Positions 16,927-27,204 of a stretch of 64,000 bases of DNA are shown one piece after another. Numbering within the stretch: the first letter of the stretch is position 1; the number at the start of each line of letters is the position of its first letter. The position numbers were made by a program, and so were the translations under genes. The notes below the pieces were generated by a model. That model searched no databases. It was not told the DNA's origin and saw only the letters and a list, made by a program, of their open reading frames with translations. The stretch is from Burkholderia vietnamiensis LMG 10929 (GTDB lineage: Bacteria > Pseudomonadota > Gammaproteobacteria > Burkholderiales > Burkholderiaceae). The stretch is taken from NCBI RefSeq assembly GCF_000959445.1, contig NZ_CP009632.1, forward strand, positions 248,001 through 312,000, written 5' to 3'.

Positions 16927-19029
16927 ATGACGAACTCCGCTCCATCCGGCAGCCAGCCTTCCGCCGCACCGCAATCCGACAGCGCGAAGGCGCGTCAGCT
17001 CGACGAGCACCGTAAGCACCCTGACGGCGAGGCGTTGCGCACCAACCAGGGCGTGCGCATCGCCGACAACCAGAACACGTTGCGCGCCGGCGCGCGCGGC
17101 CCGTCGCTGCTCGAAGACTTCATCATGCGCGAGAAGATCACGCACTTCGATCACGAGCGGATCCCCGAGCGTGTCGTGCATGCGCGCGGGTCGGCCGCGC
17201 ACGGCGTGTTTCGCGTCTACGAGTCGATGGCCGACTACACGAAGGCGGCGTTCCTGCAGGACCCGGCGGCCGAGACGCCGGTCTACGTGCGCTTCTCGAC
17301 CGTGCAGGGCCCGCGCGGCTCGGCAGACACCGTGCGCGACGTGCGCGGCTTCGCGGTGAAGTTCTATACCGAGGAAGGCAACTACGATCTGGTCGGCAAC
17401 AACATGCCGGTGTTCTTCATCCAGGACGCGATCAAGTTCCCGGACTTCGTGCACGCGGTGAAGCCGGAGGCGCCGAACGAGATGCCGACCGGCGCGTCCG
17501 CGCATGACACGTTCTGGGATTTCGTGTCGCTCGTGCCCGAGACCACGCACATGGTGCTGTGGCTGATGTCCGACCGCGCGCTACCGGCGAGCTATCGCGC
17601 GATGGACGGCTTCGGCGTGCACACGTTCCGGTTCGTCAACGCGGCCGGCGCCGAGCATTTCGTGAAATTCCACTGGCGGCCGGTGAGCGGCGCGTATTCG
17701 CTGTTGTGGGACGAGGCGCAGCGCATCGCCGGCCACGACCCGGACTTCAACCGCCGCGATCTGTGGATGGCGATCGAGCGCGGCGACTATCCGGAATTCG
17801 AACTGGGCGTGCAGCTGATCGACCCGGCCGACGCGCGCAAATTCGACTTCGACCTGCTCGACCCGACCAAGCTGGTGCCCGAGGAGCTCGTGCCGGTGAA
17901 GCCGATCGGCCGCATGACGCTGAACCGCAACCCGGACAACTTCTTCGCCGAAACCGAACAGGTCGCGTTTCATCCCGGCCATGTGGTGCCGGGCATCGAC
18001 TTCACCAACGACCCGCTGCTGCAGGGGCGGCTGTTCTCGTACACCGACACGCAGCTGAGCCGGCTCGGCGGTCCGAATTTTCACGAGCTGCCGATCAACC
18101 GGCCGCTGTGCCCGTTCGCGAACAATCAGCGCGACGCGATGCACCGGCAGACCATTGCGGTCGGTCAGGCGTCGTACGAGCCGAATTCGCTGAACGGCGG
18201 CTGGCCGCGCGAGACGCCGCCGGCGCCTGCCGGCGGCGGCTTCGAGACGGTGCCCGAGCCGCTCGAAGGCACCAAGGTGCGCGTGCGCAGCGAATCGTTC
18301 GCCGACCATTTCTCGCAGGCCGCGCTGTTCTACCAGAGCATGACCGACATCGAGCAGCGGCACATCCGCGATGCGTATTGCTTCGAGCTCGGCAAGGTGA
18401 CGAAGCCGGAGATTCGCGCGCGTGTCGTGAACGAGATCATCGCGCGATTCGACGCGGGGCTTGCCGCGGAAGTGGCCGAGCGGCTCGGCTTGCCCGCGCC
18501 GCAGACGGCGACGACGCCGGCCGTCGCGCGCCTCGCGCCGTCGTTGAGCCTCGTCGGCCGCGCGAAGCCGACGATCCGCTCGCGCAAGATCGCGCTGGTC
18601 GCGACGCCGGGCGTGAGTCAGGCGCTGGTCGACCAGGTGCGCAGCACGCTGGCGGCGGCGGGCGCGGTGCCGACCGTCGTCGCGCCGACGCTCGCGCCGA
18701 TCGGCAGCATCGTGCCGCAGGCGACGCTCGCGGGGATGCCGTCGGTGATGTTCGACGCGGTGTTCGTCTGCGGCGGCGACGGCCGCGAACTCGCGCACAA
18801 CGCCGAGGCGTGCCACTTCGTGCGCGAGGCGTTCAAGCACCTGAAGCCGATCGCGGCGGTCGGCTCGGGCCGTCAGCTGTTGAGCGCCGCGCATTTGCCG
18901 GACCCGGCCGAAGGCGTGTGCGTCGGCCACGTGGCCGATCTCGACGCGGTGCTCGGCGCGTTTTCCGGCGAGCTTGGCCGGCACCGCGTCTGGGCGCGCG
19001 AGCAGCAGGCGGCCGAGCTGCCGGCGTAG
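16927..19029 (+). CDS. katE: Large-subunit monofunctional catalase (HPII/KatE type)
   Basis: A 700-residue heme catalase converting H2O2 to water and oxygen. The length, N-terminal extension and C-terminal flavodoxin/DJ-1-like domain (from about residue 550, [20 protein letters not shown]) mark it as clade 2. Catalytic His85 ([12 protein letters not shown]), Asn158/159 ([10 protein letters not shown]) and heme-ligand Tyr372 ([18 protein letters not shown]) are present. It is followed by ku and ligD, linking oxidative defence to double-strand break repair. The ribosome binding site (GAGG) is weak compared with neighbours. Confidence 0.95.
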   Translation: MTNSAPSGSQPSAAPQSDSAKARQLDEHRKHPDGEALRTNQGVRIADNQNTLRAGARGPSLLEDFIMREKITHFDHERIPERVVHARGSAAHGVFRVYESMADYTKAAFLQDPAAETPVYVRFSTVQGPRGSADTVRDVRGFAVKFYTEEGNYDLVGNNMPVFFIQDAIKFPDFVHAVKPEAPNEMPTGASAHDTFWDFVSLVPETTHMVLWLMSDRALPASYRAMDGFGVHTFRFVNAAGAEHFVKFHWRPVSGAYSLLWDEAQRIAGHDPDFNRRDLWMAIERGDYPEFELGVQLIDPADARKFDFDLLDPTKLVPEELVPVKPIGRMTLNRNPDNFFAETEQVAFHPGHVVPGIDFTNDPLLQGRLFSYTDTQLSRLGGPNFHELPINRPLCPFANNQRDAMHRQTIAVGQASYEPNSLNGGWPRETPPAPAGGGFETVPEPLEGTKVRVRSESFADHFSQAALFYQSMTDIEQRHIRDAYCFELGKVTKPEIRARVVNEIIARFDAGLAAEVAERLGLPAPQTATTPAVARLAPSLSLVGRAKPTIRSRKIALVATPGVSQALVDQVRSTLAAAGAVPTVVAPTLAPIGSIVPQATLAGMPSVMFDAVFVCGGDGRELAHNAEACHFVREAFKHLKPIAAVGSGRQLLSAAHLPDPAEGVCVGHVADLDAVLGAFSGELGRHRVWAREQQAAELPA

Positions 19030-19088
19030 CGCCGCACCGCGCGCCCGGCTCGCGCAGACGGGCGCGCCTGCGGCAAGGAGGAACAGGG

Positions 19089-20159
19089 ATGCCACCGCGG
19101 ATGATATGGAAAGGCGCGATCAGCTTCGGGCTGGTGCACGTGCCCGTGCAACTGTTCCCGGCGACGCGCACCGTCAAGCCGTCGTTCCGGATGCTCGACA
19201 GGCGCTCGATGGACCCGGTCGGCTACCGGCAGATCAACAAGCGCACCGGCAAGGAGGTCACGCGCGACGACATCGTGCGCGGCTACGAGTACGAGAAGGA
19301 GCGCTACGTGGTGCTGACCGACGACGAGATCCGCTCAGCGAATCCGGAATCGACGCAGACCGTCGATATCCTGACCTTCGTCGACGAGGACGCCGTGTCG
19401 TTCCTCTATCTCGACACGCCGTACTACCTCGTGCCGGACCGCAAGGGCGAAAAGGTCTACGCGTTGCTGCGCGATGCGCTGAAGGACAGCGGCAAGATCG
19501 GCATCGCGCTGGTCGTGATGCGCGATCGCCAGCATCTGGGCGCGCTGATTCCGGTCGGCCCGCTGCTCGCGCTCGATACGCTGCGCTGGCAGGACGAGCT
19601 GCGTCCGCTCGACGAGCTGTCGGTGCCGGCCGACGACGCCAAGCGCGCCGGCGTGACCGCACGCGAGTTCGAGATGGCGAAGAAGCTGATCGACGACATG
19701 TCGGGCAAGTGGACGCCCGACGAGTATCACGACACGTTGCGCGACGACATCCTCGAGATGGTGGAGCGCAAGGTGCGCGCGGGCAAGATCGAGGAGATCG
19801 AGGAGCGTCCGGCCGAGACCGGCCGCACGGCGACCAACGTCGTCGATCTGACCGAGCTGCTCAAGCGCAGCTTGCGCGGCGGCGGTGGCGGCGGCGGCCG
19901 CGCCGCGAGCGCGCGCGATGCGGAGGACGACGGCGAAGCGGATGGGGCGGACGCCGCGCCGCGCGGCGGCGCCCGGCGCAAGCCCGCCGCGAAATCGGCG
20001 TCGAAGGGCGCGGCCGCGAAGTCAGCCGAGAAGTCAGCCGAGAAGTCAGCCGAGAAGTCAGCCGAGAAGCCCGCGGCGAAGCGGCCGGCCGCGAAGCGCG
20101 CGTCGGCGGCCGAGCATGCGACGAAGAAGACCGCCGCGCGTCGCAAGCACGCGGCCTGA
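19089..20159 (+). CDS. ku: Ku homodimeric DNA-end-binding protein
   Basis: A 356-residue bacterial Ku. The core Ku beta-barrel and bridge cover about residues 1-260 (MIWKGAISFGLVHVPVQLFP start; YYLVPDRKGEKVYALLRDAL). The C-terminus is a long Lys/Ala/Ser tail containing a four-fold KSAE repeat encoded by a 12-base tandem repeat at about 20029-20078. Such tails bind DNA and adjust end threading. It recruits LigD, encoded 33 bases downstream, for non-homologous end joining. CAAGGAGG lies just upstream. Confidence 0.94.
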   Translation: MPPRMIWKGAISFGLVHVPVQLFPATRTVKPSFRMLDRRSMDPVGYRQINKRTGKEVTRDDIVRGYEYEKERYVVLTDDEIRSANPESTQTVDILTFVDEDAVSFLYLDTPYYLVPDRKGEKVYALLRDALKDSGKIGIALVVMRDRQHLGALIPVGPLLALDTLRWQDELRPLDELSVPADDAKRAGVTAREFEMAKKLIDDMSGKWTPDEYHDTLRDDILEMVERKVRAGKIEEIEERPAETGRTATNVVDLTELLKRSLRGGGGGGGRAASARDAEDDGEADGADAAPRGGARRKPAAKSASKGAAAKSAEKSAEKSAEKSAEKPAAKRPAAKRASAAEHATKKTAARRKHAA

Positions 20160-20192
20160 CGGTGCGCGATCCAGTTCACGCGAGGTGACGCG

Positions 20193-23180
20193 ATGGCAGG
20201 CAAGCTCGATCCGTATCGCCGCAAACGCCATTTCGACGCGACGCCCGAACCCGCCGGCGCGGGCGCGCGGCGGCGCGCGAAGCCGCAGCCGCAGCCCGAT
20301 GGGCGTGCGGCCCCGCGCCGGCCGTTGCGCTTCGTGATCCAGGAACATCATGCGCGGCGGCTGCACTACGACTTCCGGCTCGAACTCGACGGCACGCTGA
20401 AGTCATGGGCGGTGCCGAAGGGGCCGAGCTTCGATCCGTCGGTGAAGCGTCTGGCCGTGCACGTCGAGGATCATCCGGTCGAATACGCGTCGTTCGAAGG
20501 GCAGATTCCGGCCGGCCACTACGGCGCCGGGTCGGTCGTCGTGTGGGACGAAGGCACGTGGACGCCCGACGGCGGCGTCGCGGGCGCGCGCAGCGGCTAT
20601 CGCGCGGGCAAGCTGACGTTCCGGCTCGATGGCGAGAAGCTGCACGGCGGCTGGGCGCTGGTGCGCAGCGGGCGGCAGGAGGGACGCCAGGAGCAGTGGC
20701 TGCTGATCAAGGAGCGCGACGAAGCGGCGCGCAGCGCCGATGAATTCGACGTGGTCGGCGAGCGGCCGGGCAGCGTGCACGACGGTGAGGGCGGGGCGTC
20801 GTCGGCGACAGGCGGCGCGGGCGCGGACTCGCACGATGCGACGGCGCGCGCGGGGGGCGGCGGCAAGCGCGCCACGCAGACCGGCAAGCGCGCCGCGCGA
20901 AGCGGCGAGCGCGCGGCACGAGCCGCCGAGCGCGCCGATGACCGCGATCGCGCCACCGCCCGCGCGCACGTTCGCGATGGCGACCGCGCCGCGGCCCGCG
21001 ACGGTGCTGCCGCAAGCGACCCCGGCGCCGCCCGCGTCCGAGCTCGCACCGGCGCCGGCGACGCCGACCGCACCCCTCGCCGTACGCGTACTCCCGACCG
21101 CGCATCCGCCGGCGACCGCGATCCCTCCACCGTCGAAGGCGCGGTGCGCGCGCCGCTGCCCGAGCGCATCGCGCCGCAACTGGCGACGCTGGTCGACGCG
21201 CCGCCCGCCGACGCAGACTGGCGCTACGAGCTGAAATTCGACGGCTACCGGATCCTCGCGCGCATCGCCGGCAAGGGCGCGCGTCGCCACGTGAAGCTGA
21301 TGACGCGCGAAGGCCGCGACTGGACCGCGAAGCTGCGCGCGCAGCGCGATGCGCTCGCGGCGCTGCCCGTCGACGACGCGTGGCTCGACGGCGAGGCCGT
21401 CGTGCTCGGCGCGAACGGCCTGCCCGACTTCCAGGCGTTGCAGAACGCGTTCGGCGCCGGGCAGTCGGACGACGTCACGCTGTTCGTCTTCGACCTGCCG
21501 TATCTCGACGGTTACGACCTGCGCGATGCGCCGCTGGCCGCGCGCCGCGCGCTGCTCGAGCCGCTCGTCGCCGACAGCGACCCGACCCGGCTGCGCTTTT
21601 CCCCCGATCTCGGCGACGACGTCGCATCGCTGATCGCGAGCGCCTGCGACACCGGCCTCGAAGGGCTGATCGGCAAGCGGGCGGAATCGCGCTATCGCGG
21701 CGGACGGTCGGCGGCCTGGATCAAGCTCAAATGCCGGCGCCGGCAGGAATTCGTGATCGGCGGCTACACCGAGCCGTCGGGCAGCCGCCACGGCTTCGGC
21801 GCGCTGCTGCTCGGCGTGCACGACGCGCCGCCGGCCGGCAAGCGCTCGCGCGCGGCCGCGCCGCTGCGCTACGTCGGCCGCGTCGGCACCGGCTTCGACG
21901 CGCGCGCGCTCGACCGGCTCGCCGCGCTGCTGCGCCGGCACGAGCGCGACACGACGCCGTTCGAGCCGGCGCCGCGCGAACGCACGCGCACGCGCGCGCA
22001 CTGGGTTGAGCCGACGCTCGTCGCCGAATGCGAATTCGCGGAATGGACCGGCGACGGCATCGTGCGGCAGGCCGCGTTCATCGCGTTGCGCGACGACAAG
22101 CCGGCGACGCAGATCGTCCGAGAAATGCCGAAGCATATGGAAACGGAGGGAGCGATGGAGCGACAGCAGAGCACGCCCGACGCGGGCCATGAACGCAAGC
22201 GCGCGTCGCGCGCCGCCGACGATACGGGCAAGCGCAAGCCAAACGCGCGCGCGAGCGCGTCCGCGCGCAACGCACGTGAGGACGGCGACGCGGAGCTGTC
22301 CGGCCGCGTGCGCATCACGCATCCCGAGCGCGTGCTGGACCCGACGAGCGGCACGCGCAAGATCGATCTCGCACGCTACTGGCAATGGGTGGCGCCGTGG
22401 CTGCTGCCCGACCTGAAAGGGCGGCCCGTGTCGCTCGTGCGCGCACCGGGCGACATCACCGGCGAGCTGTTCTTCCAGAAGCACGCCGAGCGCCGCGAGA
22501 TTCCGTTCGTCACGCAGCACCCCGGGCTCGATCCCGGGCATGGGGCGCTGCTGTCGCTCGACAGCGTCGATGCGCTGCTCGGCGCGGCCCAGATGGGCAC
22601 GATCGAATTGCATACGTGGAACGCGCATGCATCGAACATCGAGCGGCCCGATCGCATCGTGTTCGACCTCGATCCCGATCCGGCGCTGCCGTGGAGCGCG
22701 ATGATCGAGGCCGCGCAGCTGGTGCGCGGGCTGCTCGACGAGCTCGGCCTGCGCTCGTTCTGCAAGACGAGCGGCGGCAAGGGGCTGCACGTCGTCGTGC
22801 CGATCACGCGGCACATGGGCTGGGACGACGTGAAGGCGTTCTCGCGCGCGCTCGCGCAGCACGTCGCGGGCGCGCTGCCCGAGCGCTTCACCGCGACGAT
22901 GGGGCCGCGGCACCGGCGCGGCAAGATCTTCATCGACTACCTGCGCAACGGTCGCGGCGCGAGCACGATCGCCGCCTACTCGGTGCGCGCACGGCCGGGG
23001 CTGGGCGTATCGGTGCCGCTGCACTGGGACGAGGTGCCCGACACGACGGGCGGCGCGCAGTGGACCATCGACACGCTGCACGAGCGCCTCGAGCGCTTGA
23101 AGCGCGACCCGTGGGAAGGCTACGACGACACGCGCCAGCGCATTACCGCGCAGATGCGCGCGCGGCTCGACGGGGCGTGA
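20193..23180 (+). CDS. ligD: Multidomain DNA ligase D
   Basis: A 995-residue NHEJ enzyme in the order phosphoesterase-ligase-polymerase. The 3'-phosphoesterase domain is about residues 40-180 (QEHHARRLHYDFRLELDG); an Arg/Ala-rich low-complexity linker spans about 190-320; the ATP-dependent ligase has its adenylated Lys348 in ELKFDGYR; and the primase-like polymerase has the metal-binding Asp cluster at 825-829 (DLDPDP). All catalytic signatures look intact. It forms a unit with ku. A second basic linker lies at about 650-700. The stop is five bases from the convergent antiporter's stop. Confidence 0.95.
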   Translation: MAGKLDPYRRKRHFDATPEPAGAGARRRAKPQPQPDGRAAPRRPLRFVIQEHHARRLHYDFRLELDGTLKSWAVPKGPSFDPSVKRLAVHVEDHPVEYASFEGQIPAGHYGAGSVVVWDEGTWTPDGGVAGARSGYRAGKLTFRLDGEKLHGGWALVRSGRQEGRQEQWLLIKERDEAARSADEFDVVGERPGSVHDGEGGASSATGGAGADSHDATARAGGGGKRATQTGKRAARSGERAARAAERADDRDRATARAHVRDGDRAAARDGAAASDPGAARVRARTGAGDADRTPRRTRTPDRASAGDRDPSTVEGAVRAPLPERIAPQLATLVDAPPADADWRYELKFDGYRILARIAGKGARRHVKLMTREGRDWTAKLRAQRDALAALPVDDAWLDGEAVVLGANGLPDFQALQNAFGAGQSDDVTLFVFDLPYLDGYDLRDAPLAARRALLEPLVADSDPTRLRFSPDLGDDVASLIASACDTGLEGLIGKRAESRYRGGRSAAWIKLKCRRRQEFVIGGYTEPSGSRHGFGALLLGVHDAPPAGKRSRAAAPLRYVGRVGTGFDARALDRLAALLRRHERDTTPFEPAPRERTRTRAHWVEPTLVAECEFAEWTGDGIVRQAAFIALRDDKPATQIVREMPKHMETEGAMERQQSTPDAGHERKRASRAADDTGKRKPNARASASARNAREDGDAELSGRVRITHPERVLDPTSGTRKIDLARYWQWVAPWLLPDLKGRPVSLVRAPGDITGELFFQKHAERREIPFVTQHPGLDPGHGALLSLDSVDALLGAAQMGTIELHTWNAHASNIERPDRIVFDLDPDPALPWSAMIEAAQLVRGLLDELGLRSFCKTSGGKGLHVVVPITRHMGWDDVKAFSRALAQHVAGALPERFTATMGPRHRRGKIFIDYLRNGRGASTIAAYSVRARPGLGVSVPLHWDEVPDTTGGAQWTIDTLHERLERLKRDPWEGYDDTRQRITAQMRARLDGA

Positions 23181-23185
23181 CGCGT

Positions 23186-24508
23186 TCAGCGGCGACGCTG
23201 CTGCAGCCGGTAATACCAGTCCATCAGCGGCGTCGCGGAGATGCCGTGCGCGATCACCGACGCGGACACGACCGCCAGCACCGGCGCCGCGAGCGGACGC
23301 ACGGCGCTCGATGGTCCGTGCTCGAGCGCGAACAGCAGATAGTAGAAAGAGCCGATTCCGCGGATCCCGAACCATGCCATCAGCCGCCGCTGCGCCGGCG
23401 TCGCGCGTGAGCCGGCGAGCGTGAGCGACACCGCGAGCGGGCGCACGGCGAAAAACAGCAGCGCCGCGAGCGCGGCCGCGCCCCACGTGACGAGCGGCGC
23501 CGTCAGCGTGCCGAGCACGCTGCCGATCATCGTCATCACGACCGCTTCGGCGATCCGTTCGAGTTCGATCGTGAAATCGAGCACCGATTCGGTCATGAAC
23601 GCATGCACCTTCTCCGGATGCTTTTCGGTCGCGACCACATCTTCGGAGTCGATCCGGCCGATCACTTCGCGCGGCCGCCGGCCGCCGCTCGCGCGGTACT
23701 CGACGCGGCGCATCGCGACGCCCGCCGCGAAGGTCGCGATGAAGCCGAAGGTCTGGGCGAGCTGCGCTGCGCCGAACGACAGCACGATCAGCGCCAGCGC
23801 GAAGAAGCCCTCGAAGCCGAGCGCCTGCGCATAGCGCGTGCGCAGCCAGCCGATCGCGCGCGTCGCGCTGGCGCCGAGCACGCCGCCGATCGCGGCCGCG
23901 CCCGCGGTGCCCCACAGCGCGGCCAGCAGGAACGTTCCCGACAGCGCCGGCTGCCCGTGCGGCATCTCGGCCGCGCCGCACAGCGCGAGCCCCGCGAGCG
24001 CGAACGGCAGCGCGATCCCGTCGTTCATCCCGCCTTCGCCGGACAGTGCGAAGCGCACGAGGTCGCGGTCGCCCGGATCGTGCACCTGCACGTCGTGCGC
24101 GAGCACGGGGTCGGTCGGCGCGAGGATCGCCGCGAGCAGCAGCGCGGGACCCCAGCCGAGCCCGAGCGCGAGCATCGCGCAGCCGGCCAGCAGCGGCACC
24201 GTGACGATCATCGCGAGCAGGCCGAGGCGGCACGGCACCAGCCACAGCTTGTCGGACAGCGGCACGCGCAGCCGCAAGCCGATCGCGAACAGCGACACCA
24301 GCAGCGCGATCTCGACGATTTCGCGCAGCAGCGCCGCGTCGCGTTCGATGTCGAGATGGAGCAGCCCCGCGCCGGCCGGGCCGAGCGCGATGCCGAGCGC
24401 GAGATAGATCATCGCGCTGCTGCAGGGCAGATGGCGCAGCGCCGAGGTCGCGACGCCCATGCCCATCAACACCGCACCGACGATCAGATACCAGAGGGTT
24501 TCATGCAT
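23186..24508 (-). CDS. Na+/H+ antiporter, CPA1 family
   Basis: A 440-residue membrane protein with about 12 helices. The CPA1 ion-binding motif appears as APTDPVLAHDV, and the conserved acidic/Arg segments RFALSGEGGMNDGIALPF and GIRGIGSFYY are present. It should exchange Na+ or K+ for protons across the inner membrane and help pH or salt homeostasis. A hydrophilic loop with acidic residues lies at about 285-310 (RIDSEDVVATEKHPEK). It converges with ligD. Confidence 0.88.
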   Translation of the reverse strand: MHETLWYLIVGAVLMGMGVATSALRHLPCSSAMIYLALGIALGPAGAGLLHLDIERDAALLREIVEIALLVSLFAIGLRLRVPLSDKLWLVPCRLGLLAMIVTVPLLAGCAMLALGLGWGPALLLAAILAPTDPVLAHDVQVHDPGDRDLVRFALSGEGGMNDGIALPFALAGLALCGAAEMPHGQPALSGTFLLAALWGTAGAAAIGGVLGASATRAIGWLRTRYAQALGFEGFFALALIVLSFGAAQLAQTFGFIATFAAGVAMRRVEYRASGGRRPREVIGRIDSEDVVATEKHPEKVHAFMTESVLDFTIELERIAEAVVMTMIGSVLGTLTAPLVTWGAAALAALLFFAVRPLAVSLTLAGSRATPAQRRLMAWFGIRGIGSFYYLLFALEHGPSSAVRPLAAPVLAVVSASVIAHGISATPLMDWYYRLQQRRR

Positions 24509-24545
24509 GCGAAAACGAGTAGTGGGAGAGGGAAAAGGCGTACGG

Positions 24546-24896
24546 TCACGGCTTGCGGCCGAACGCCTCGCGCAGTTTCCGCTTCGCGCGCTCGAGCGTC
24601 GCGCGACGGGTTTTCGGCAGGTTGCGGCCCGCGCGGTTCACATAGAAGTTCAGCATCGACATCGCCGACTGGAACGGTGTCGCCTTGCGGCGGCGGCTGT
24701 GCTCGGCCGAGCGCTTCAGCGACGCGGCGATCTCGGCCGGATCGTCGGACTGGAAGATGTGCGGCTCGAGGTCGAGGGCGTCACTTTTTTGCATCACGTC
24801 GGCAGACCAGCGGTTGCGGTGCTGCGGACCGTTGCTGCGCGCGCGGCCGGGGCGGCGCGACGCGCGTTTGCCGTGCGGCGGTGAAGCGGAAGGCAT
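24546..24896 (-). CDS. DUF3175 family protein
   Basis: A 116-residue basic, helical protein with the DUF3175 pattern RWSADVMQKSDALDLEPHIF and SAMSMLNFYVNRAGRNL. The ATG at 24896 is chosen because the RWS region must be included; longer frames have no support. The first 30 residues are Arg/Pro-rich and may bind nucleic acid. Function unknown. It lies just upstream of the antiporter and is transcribed the same way. Confidence 0.82.
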   Translation of the reverse strand: MPSASPPHGKRASRRPGRARSNGPQHRNRWSADVMQKSDALDLEPHIFQSDDPAEIAASLKRSAEHSRRRKATPFQSAMSMLNFYVNRAGRNLPKTRRATLERAKRKLREAFGRKP

Positions 24897-25036
24897 GGCG
24901 GCGACTCCGTAAGGGATCGGATGAACGGACGCGGGGCCGCAAGTGGCGTGCCGGCCGACGACGACGGCACGGGCCTTGCTGATTCGTCTGCGCATGAACG
25001 TTCCACGACAGCGGTTCCATTGAGGGAGAACGCACC

Positions 25037-25609
25037 ATGAAGTCAGCATCCGAATCGAAATCTGCCGCGCGCCGTCTGGTCGCGTGCGCAGCCGTCGCGC
25101 TCGTCGCCGCCGCGCCGGCCGCGTGGGCGCAGAACTCGCAGCGCGCGGACCACGGCACCGGCGCGCCGATTCTGTCGCCGCCCGATACGTCGGCGCAGGA
25201 CGGCGGCAGCGGCATGTCGAACGGCAACACGGCCGCGCCGCCGCCTGCGACGCGCATGAACGACGCACGCGGCAAACGTTCGCACGCGCGGCCGCATGTA
25301 CGGACCAAGCCGGGCGGCCCGAGCGCGGCCGGTAATGGTGGTAGCGGTGGTAGCGGTGGCAGCGGTGGTAGCGGTGGTAGCGGAGGAAGCGGCGGTATGG
25401 GCAACGGCGCCGGCGCAAACGGCGGCGGCAGCGCCGGCACGGGCGCCGGGGCCGGCGCGACGGGCGGCGGCAGTGCGGGGATGGGCGGCGTGGGCGCGGG
25501 TCAGGCCGGCACCGGAGCCGGTGCAGGCGCCGGCCGCTCGTCGGGCGCGACCGGCTCGGGCGGCGGCGGTGCGGGCGGCACGGGGAGCGCGGGCTCCAGC
25601 GGGTATTGA
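25037..25609 (+). CDS. Exported glycine-rich low-complexity protein
   Basis: A 190-residue protein with a Sec signal peptide (cleavage after AWA near residue 31), a polar segment, then from about residue 97 an almost pure Gly/Ser/Ala repeat starting with GGSGGSGG-type units. The repeat is encoded by imperfect 9-base GGTAGCGGT units at 25338-25385. Expected to be disordered in the periplasm or outside the cell. GAGGGAG precedes the ATG. Function unknown. Confidence 0.68.
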   Translation: MKSASESKSAARRLVACAAVALVAAAPAAWAQNSQRADHGTGAPILSPPDTSAQDGGSGMSNGNTAAPPPATRMNDARGKRSHARPHVRTKPGGPSAAGNGGSGGSGGSGGSGGSGGSGGMGNGAGANGGGSAGTGAGAGATGGGSAGMGGVGAGQAGTGAGAGAGRSSGATGSGGGGAGGTGSAGSSGY

Positions 25610-25712
25610 CGCGCTCATTTGACGACCACGGTGTCGCGTCGGCGCAGCCGGCGCGGCGCGATGGCGGGGCCGGCCGCGCAGCCGGCGCGCCGCCGCCACG
25701 CAGGAGGACATC

Positions 25713-26078
25713 ATGCACTCGAATCATTGGAGCTCGTTCGACCCCAACGACCTCGACGCGGACGACATCGATACCGACGATCTCGACACGACGGTGCATC
25801 TCGACGTTGAAACCGGCAGGATCATGTTCCATGCGGCCTGGGCGTCGGCGCCCAACGCGTCGCCGATTGCCGCCCGGCACTCGGTCATGCTCGCGCTCGA
25901 CTGCGACACGATGGAGCGCTACGCGAACCTCGACGAAGCTGCGCGCTTGCGCGTTCACGCGATGCTGCACGACAGCGTGCAGGCGACGCTCGAGACGTTG
26001 CCCGACACCGGCGACGAGATGACGCTGACGGTCGAGCTCACCGACGCGATGCTCGACGTGGCGCGCCATTTGCAGTAA
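25713..26078 (+). CDS. Conserved hypothetical protein, paralogue of the gene at 16393
   Basis: A 121-residue protein. The N-terminus has an acidic Asp/Thr repeat (DPNDLDADDIDTDDLDTT); the C-terminal half shares the RYANL-A-RLRV and D-MLD-A pattern with the protein at 16393-16779. No signal peptide or known motif. GCAGGAGG precedes the ATG. Function unknown. Confidence 0.7.
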   Translation: MHSNHWSSFDPNDLDADDIDTDDLDTTVHLDVETGRIMFHAAWASAPNASPIAARHSVMLALDCDTMERYANLDEAARLRVHAMLHDSVQATLETLPDTGDEMTLTVELTDAMLDVARHLQ

Positions 26079-26313
26079 CCCGGTAACGCGATACTCGCGA
26101 CACGTGCGACACGCGCGACACCTGGCCGGCCTCGCATGTCGATGCGTCGCCGGCCGGCCGTAGCGCGCGTTACACCGCGTTGCAATGTTTGCAGAGCACG
26201 CGCAGCGGCACCGCGATCAGCGTCGCTTGGGCGAGCGACCGGCATGACGATTGCTGCGCAAGCTGCACGGCACGATGGGTGCCGCAACGCGGTAACACGA
26301 CAGGGAGCGATCC

Positions 26314-26862
26314 ATGAGCAACAAGCTGGACCAATGCAAGGTGGCGATCCTCGCCGTCGATGGCTTCGAGGAAGCCGAACTGGTCGAACCGCTGCGCGCG
26401 CTGAAGGCCGAAGGCGCGCAGGTCGACGTGATCTCGCAGCAAGCCGGCGAGATCCAGGGCTTCCGGCACGTCGACAAGGGCGAGCGCGTGAAGGTCGATC
26501 GCACGTTCGACGACGTGCGCGAAGGCGATTACGACGCGGTGGTGCTGCCGGGCGGCGTCGTGAACGGCGACGCGATCCGCATGCTGCCGGCCGCGCGCGA
26601 ATTCGTGACCGCGGCCGTCGGCGGCGGCAAGCCGATCGCGGCGATCTGCCACGGCGGCTGGCTGCTGGTCTCGTCCGGGCTCGTCAACGGCCGCACGATG
26701 ACGAGCTGGCCGAGCCTGCAGGACGACATCCGCAACGCGGGCGGCAAGTGGGTCGATCAGGAAGTCGTGCGTGACGGCAATCTGATCACGAGCCGCAAGC
26801 CCGACGACCTGCCCGCGTTCAACGGCGCGCTGGTGCAGTGCCTCGCCGCGCGGGGAGCCTGA
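26314..26862 (+). CDS. DJ-1/PfpI-family protein (YhbO-like)
   Basis: A 182-residue protein with the class I glutamine-amidotransferase-like fold. The nucleophile elbow is AAICHGGW with Cys112 followed by His113, and Glu19/Glu20 match the acid of the triad. The ending SRKPDDLPAFNGALVQCL is characteristic of the PfpI/YhbO branch. Members are described as peptidases or protein/nucleotide deglycases acting on methylglyoxal damage; stress protection is the safest statement. It lies four bases before the DUF1488 gene. Confidence 0.9.
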   Translation: MSNKLDQCKVAILAVDGFEEAELVEPLRALKAEGAQVDVISQQAGEIQGFRHVDKGERVKVDRTFDDVREGDYDAVVLPGGVVNGDAIRMLPAAREFVTAAVGGGKPIAAICHGGWLLVSSGLVNGRTMTSWPSLQDDIRNAGGKWVDQEVVRDGNLITSRKPDDLPAFNGALVQCLAARGA

Positions 26863-26865
26863 GCG

Positions 26866-27204
26866 ATGGCTTCCTCCGAGCGCCGCGTGACGCTGACCGA
26901 TGCGCCGCCTGAATTCGACGGCGCGGCGCTGCATTTGCGCTTCGTGATCGACGTCGACGGCAAGCCGCAGACGGCAGCGATCAGCGTGGAAGCGCTGGAA
27001 GACCATTTCGGCGCACGCTCCGCGCTGGAAGCCGACTTGCGCGACGCGTTCGAGCGTGGCCGCGCGCGGATCCAGGCGGCCTGCGCCGAGCTGCTGGCGA
27101 ACGGCGAAGGCGTCGTCGAGCTGCACAGCGGCTATTTCCGCGTGCGCGAGACGGTCGTGGGCGAGGCCGCGCGCGCGGGCCTCGAGCGCGCGCGTCGGTC
27201 GTGA
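26866..27204 (+). CDS. DUF1488 family protein
   Basis: A 112-residue protein with the DUF1488 pattern RFVIDVDGKPQTAAISVEAL then EDHFGA. The family normally has about 85 residues; this one carries an N-terminal strand and a longer C-terminus. Function unknown. The start is three bases after the PfpI stop, so the two are very probably co-transcribed. Confidence 0.8.
   Translation: MASSERRVTLTDAPPEFDGAALHLRFVIDVDGKPQTAAISVEALEDHFGARSALEADLRDAFERGRARIQAACAELLANGEGVVELHSGYFRVRETVVGEAARAGLERARRS

Noticed and set aside
20403..24245. 1280-codon open frame on the minus strand across ligD
   Set aside because: It is the antisense shadow of ligD in high-GC DNA; Arg/Ala/Gly-rich, no domain, and it overlaps two clearly real genes.
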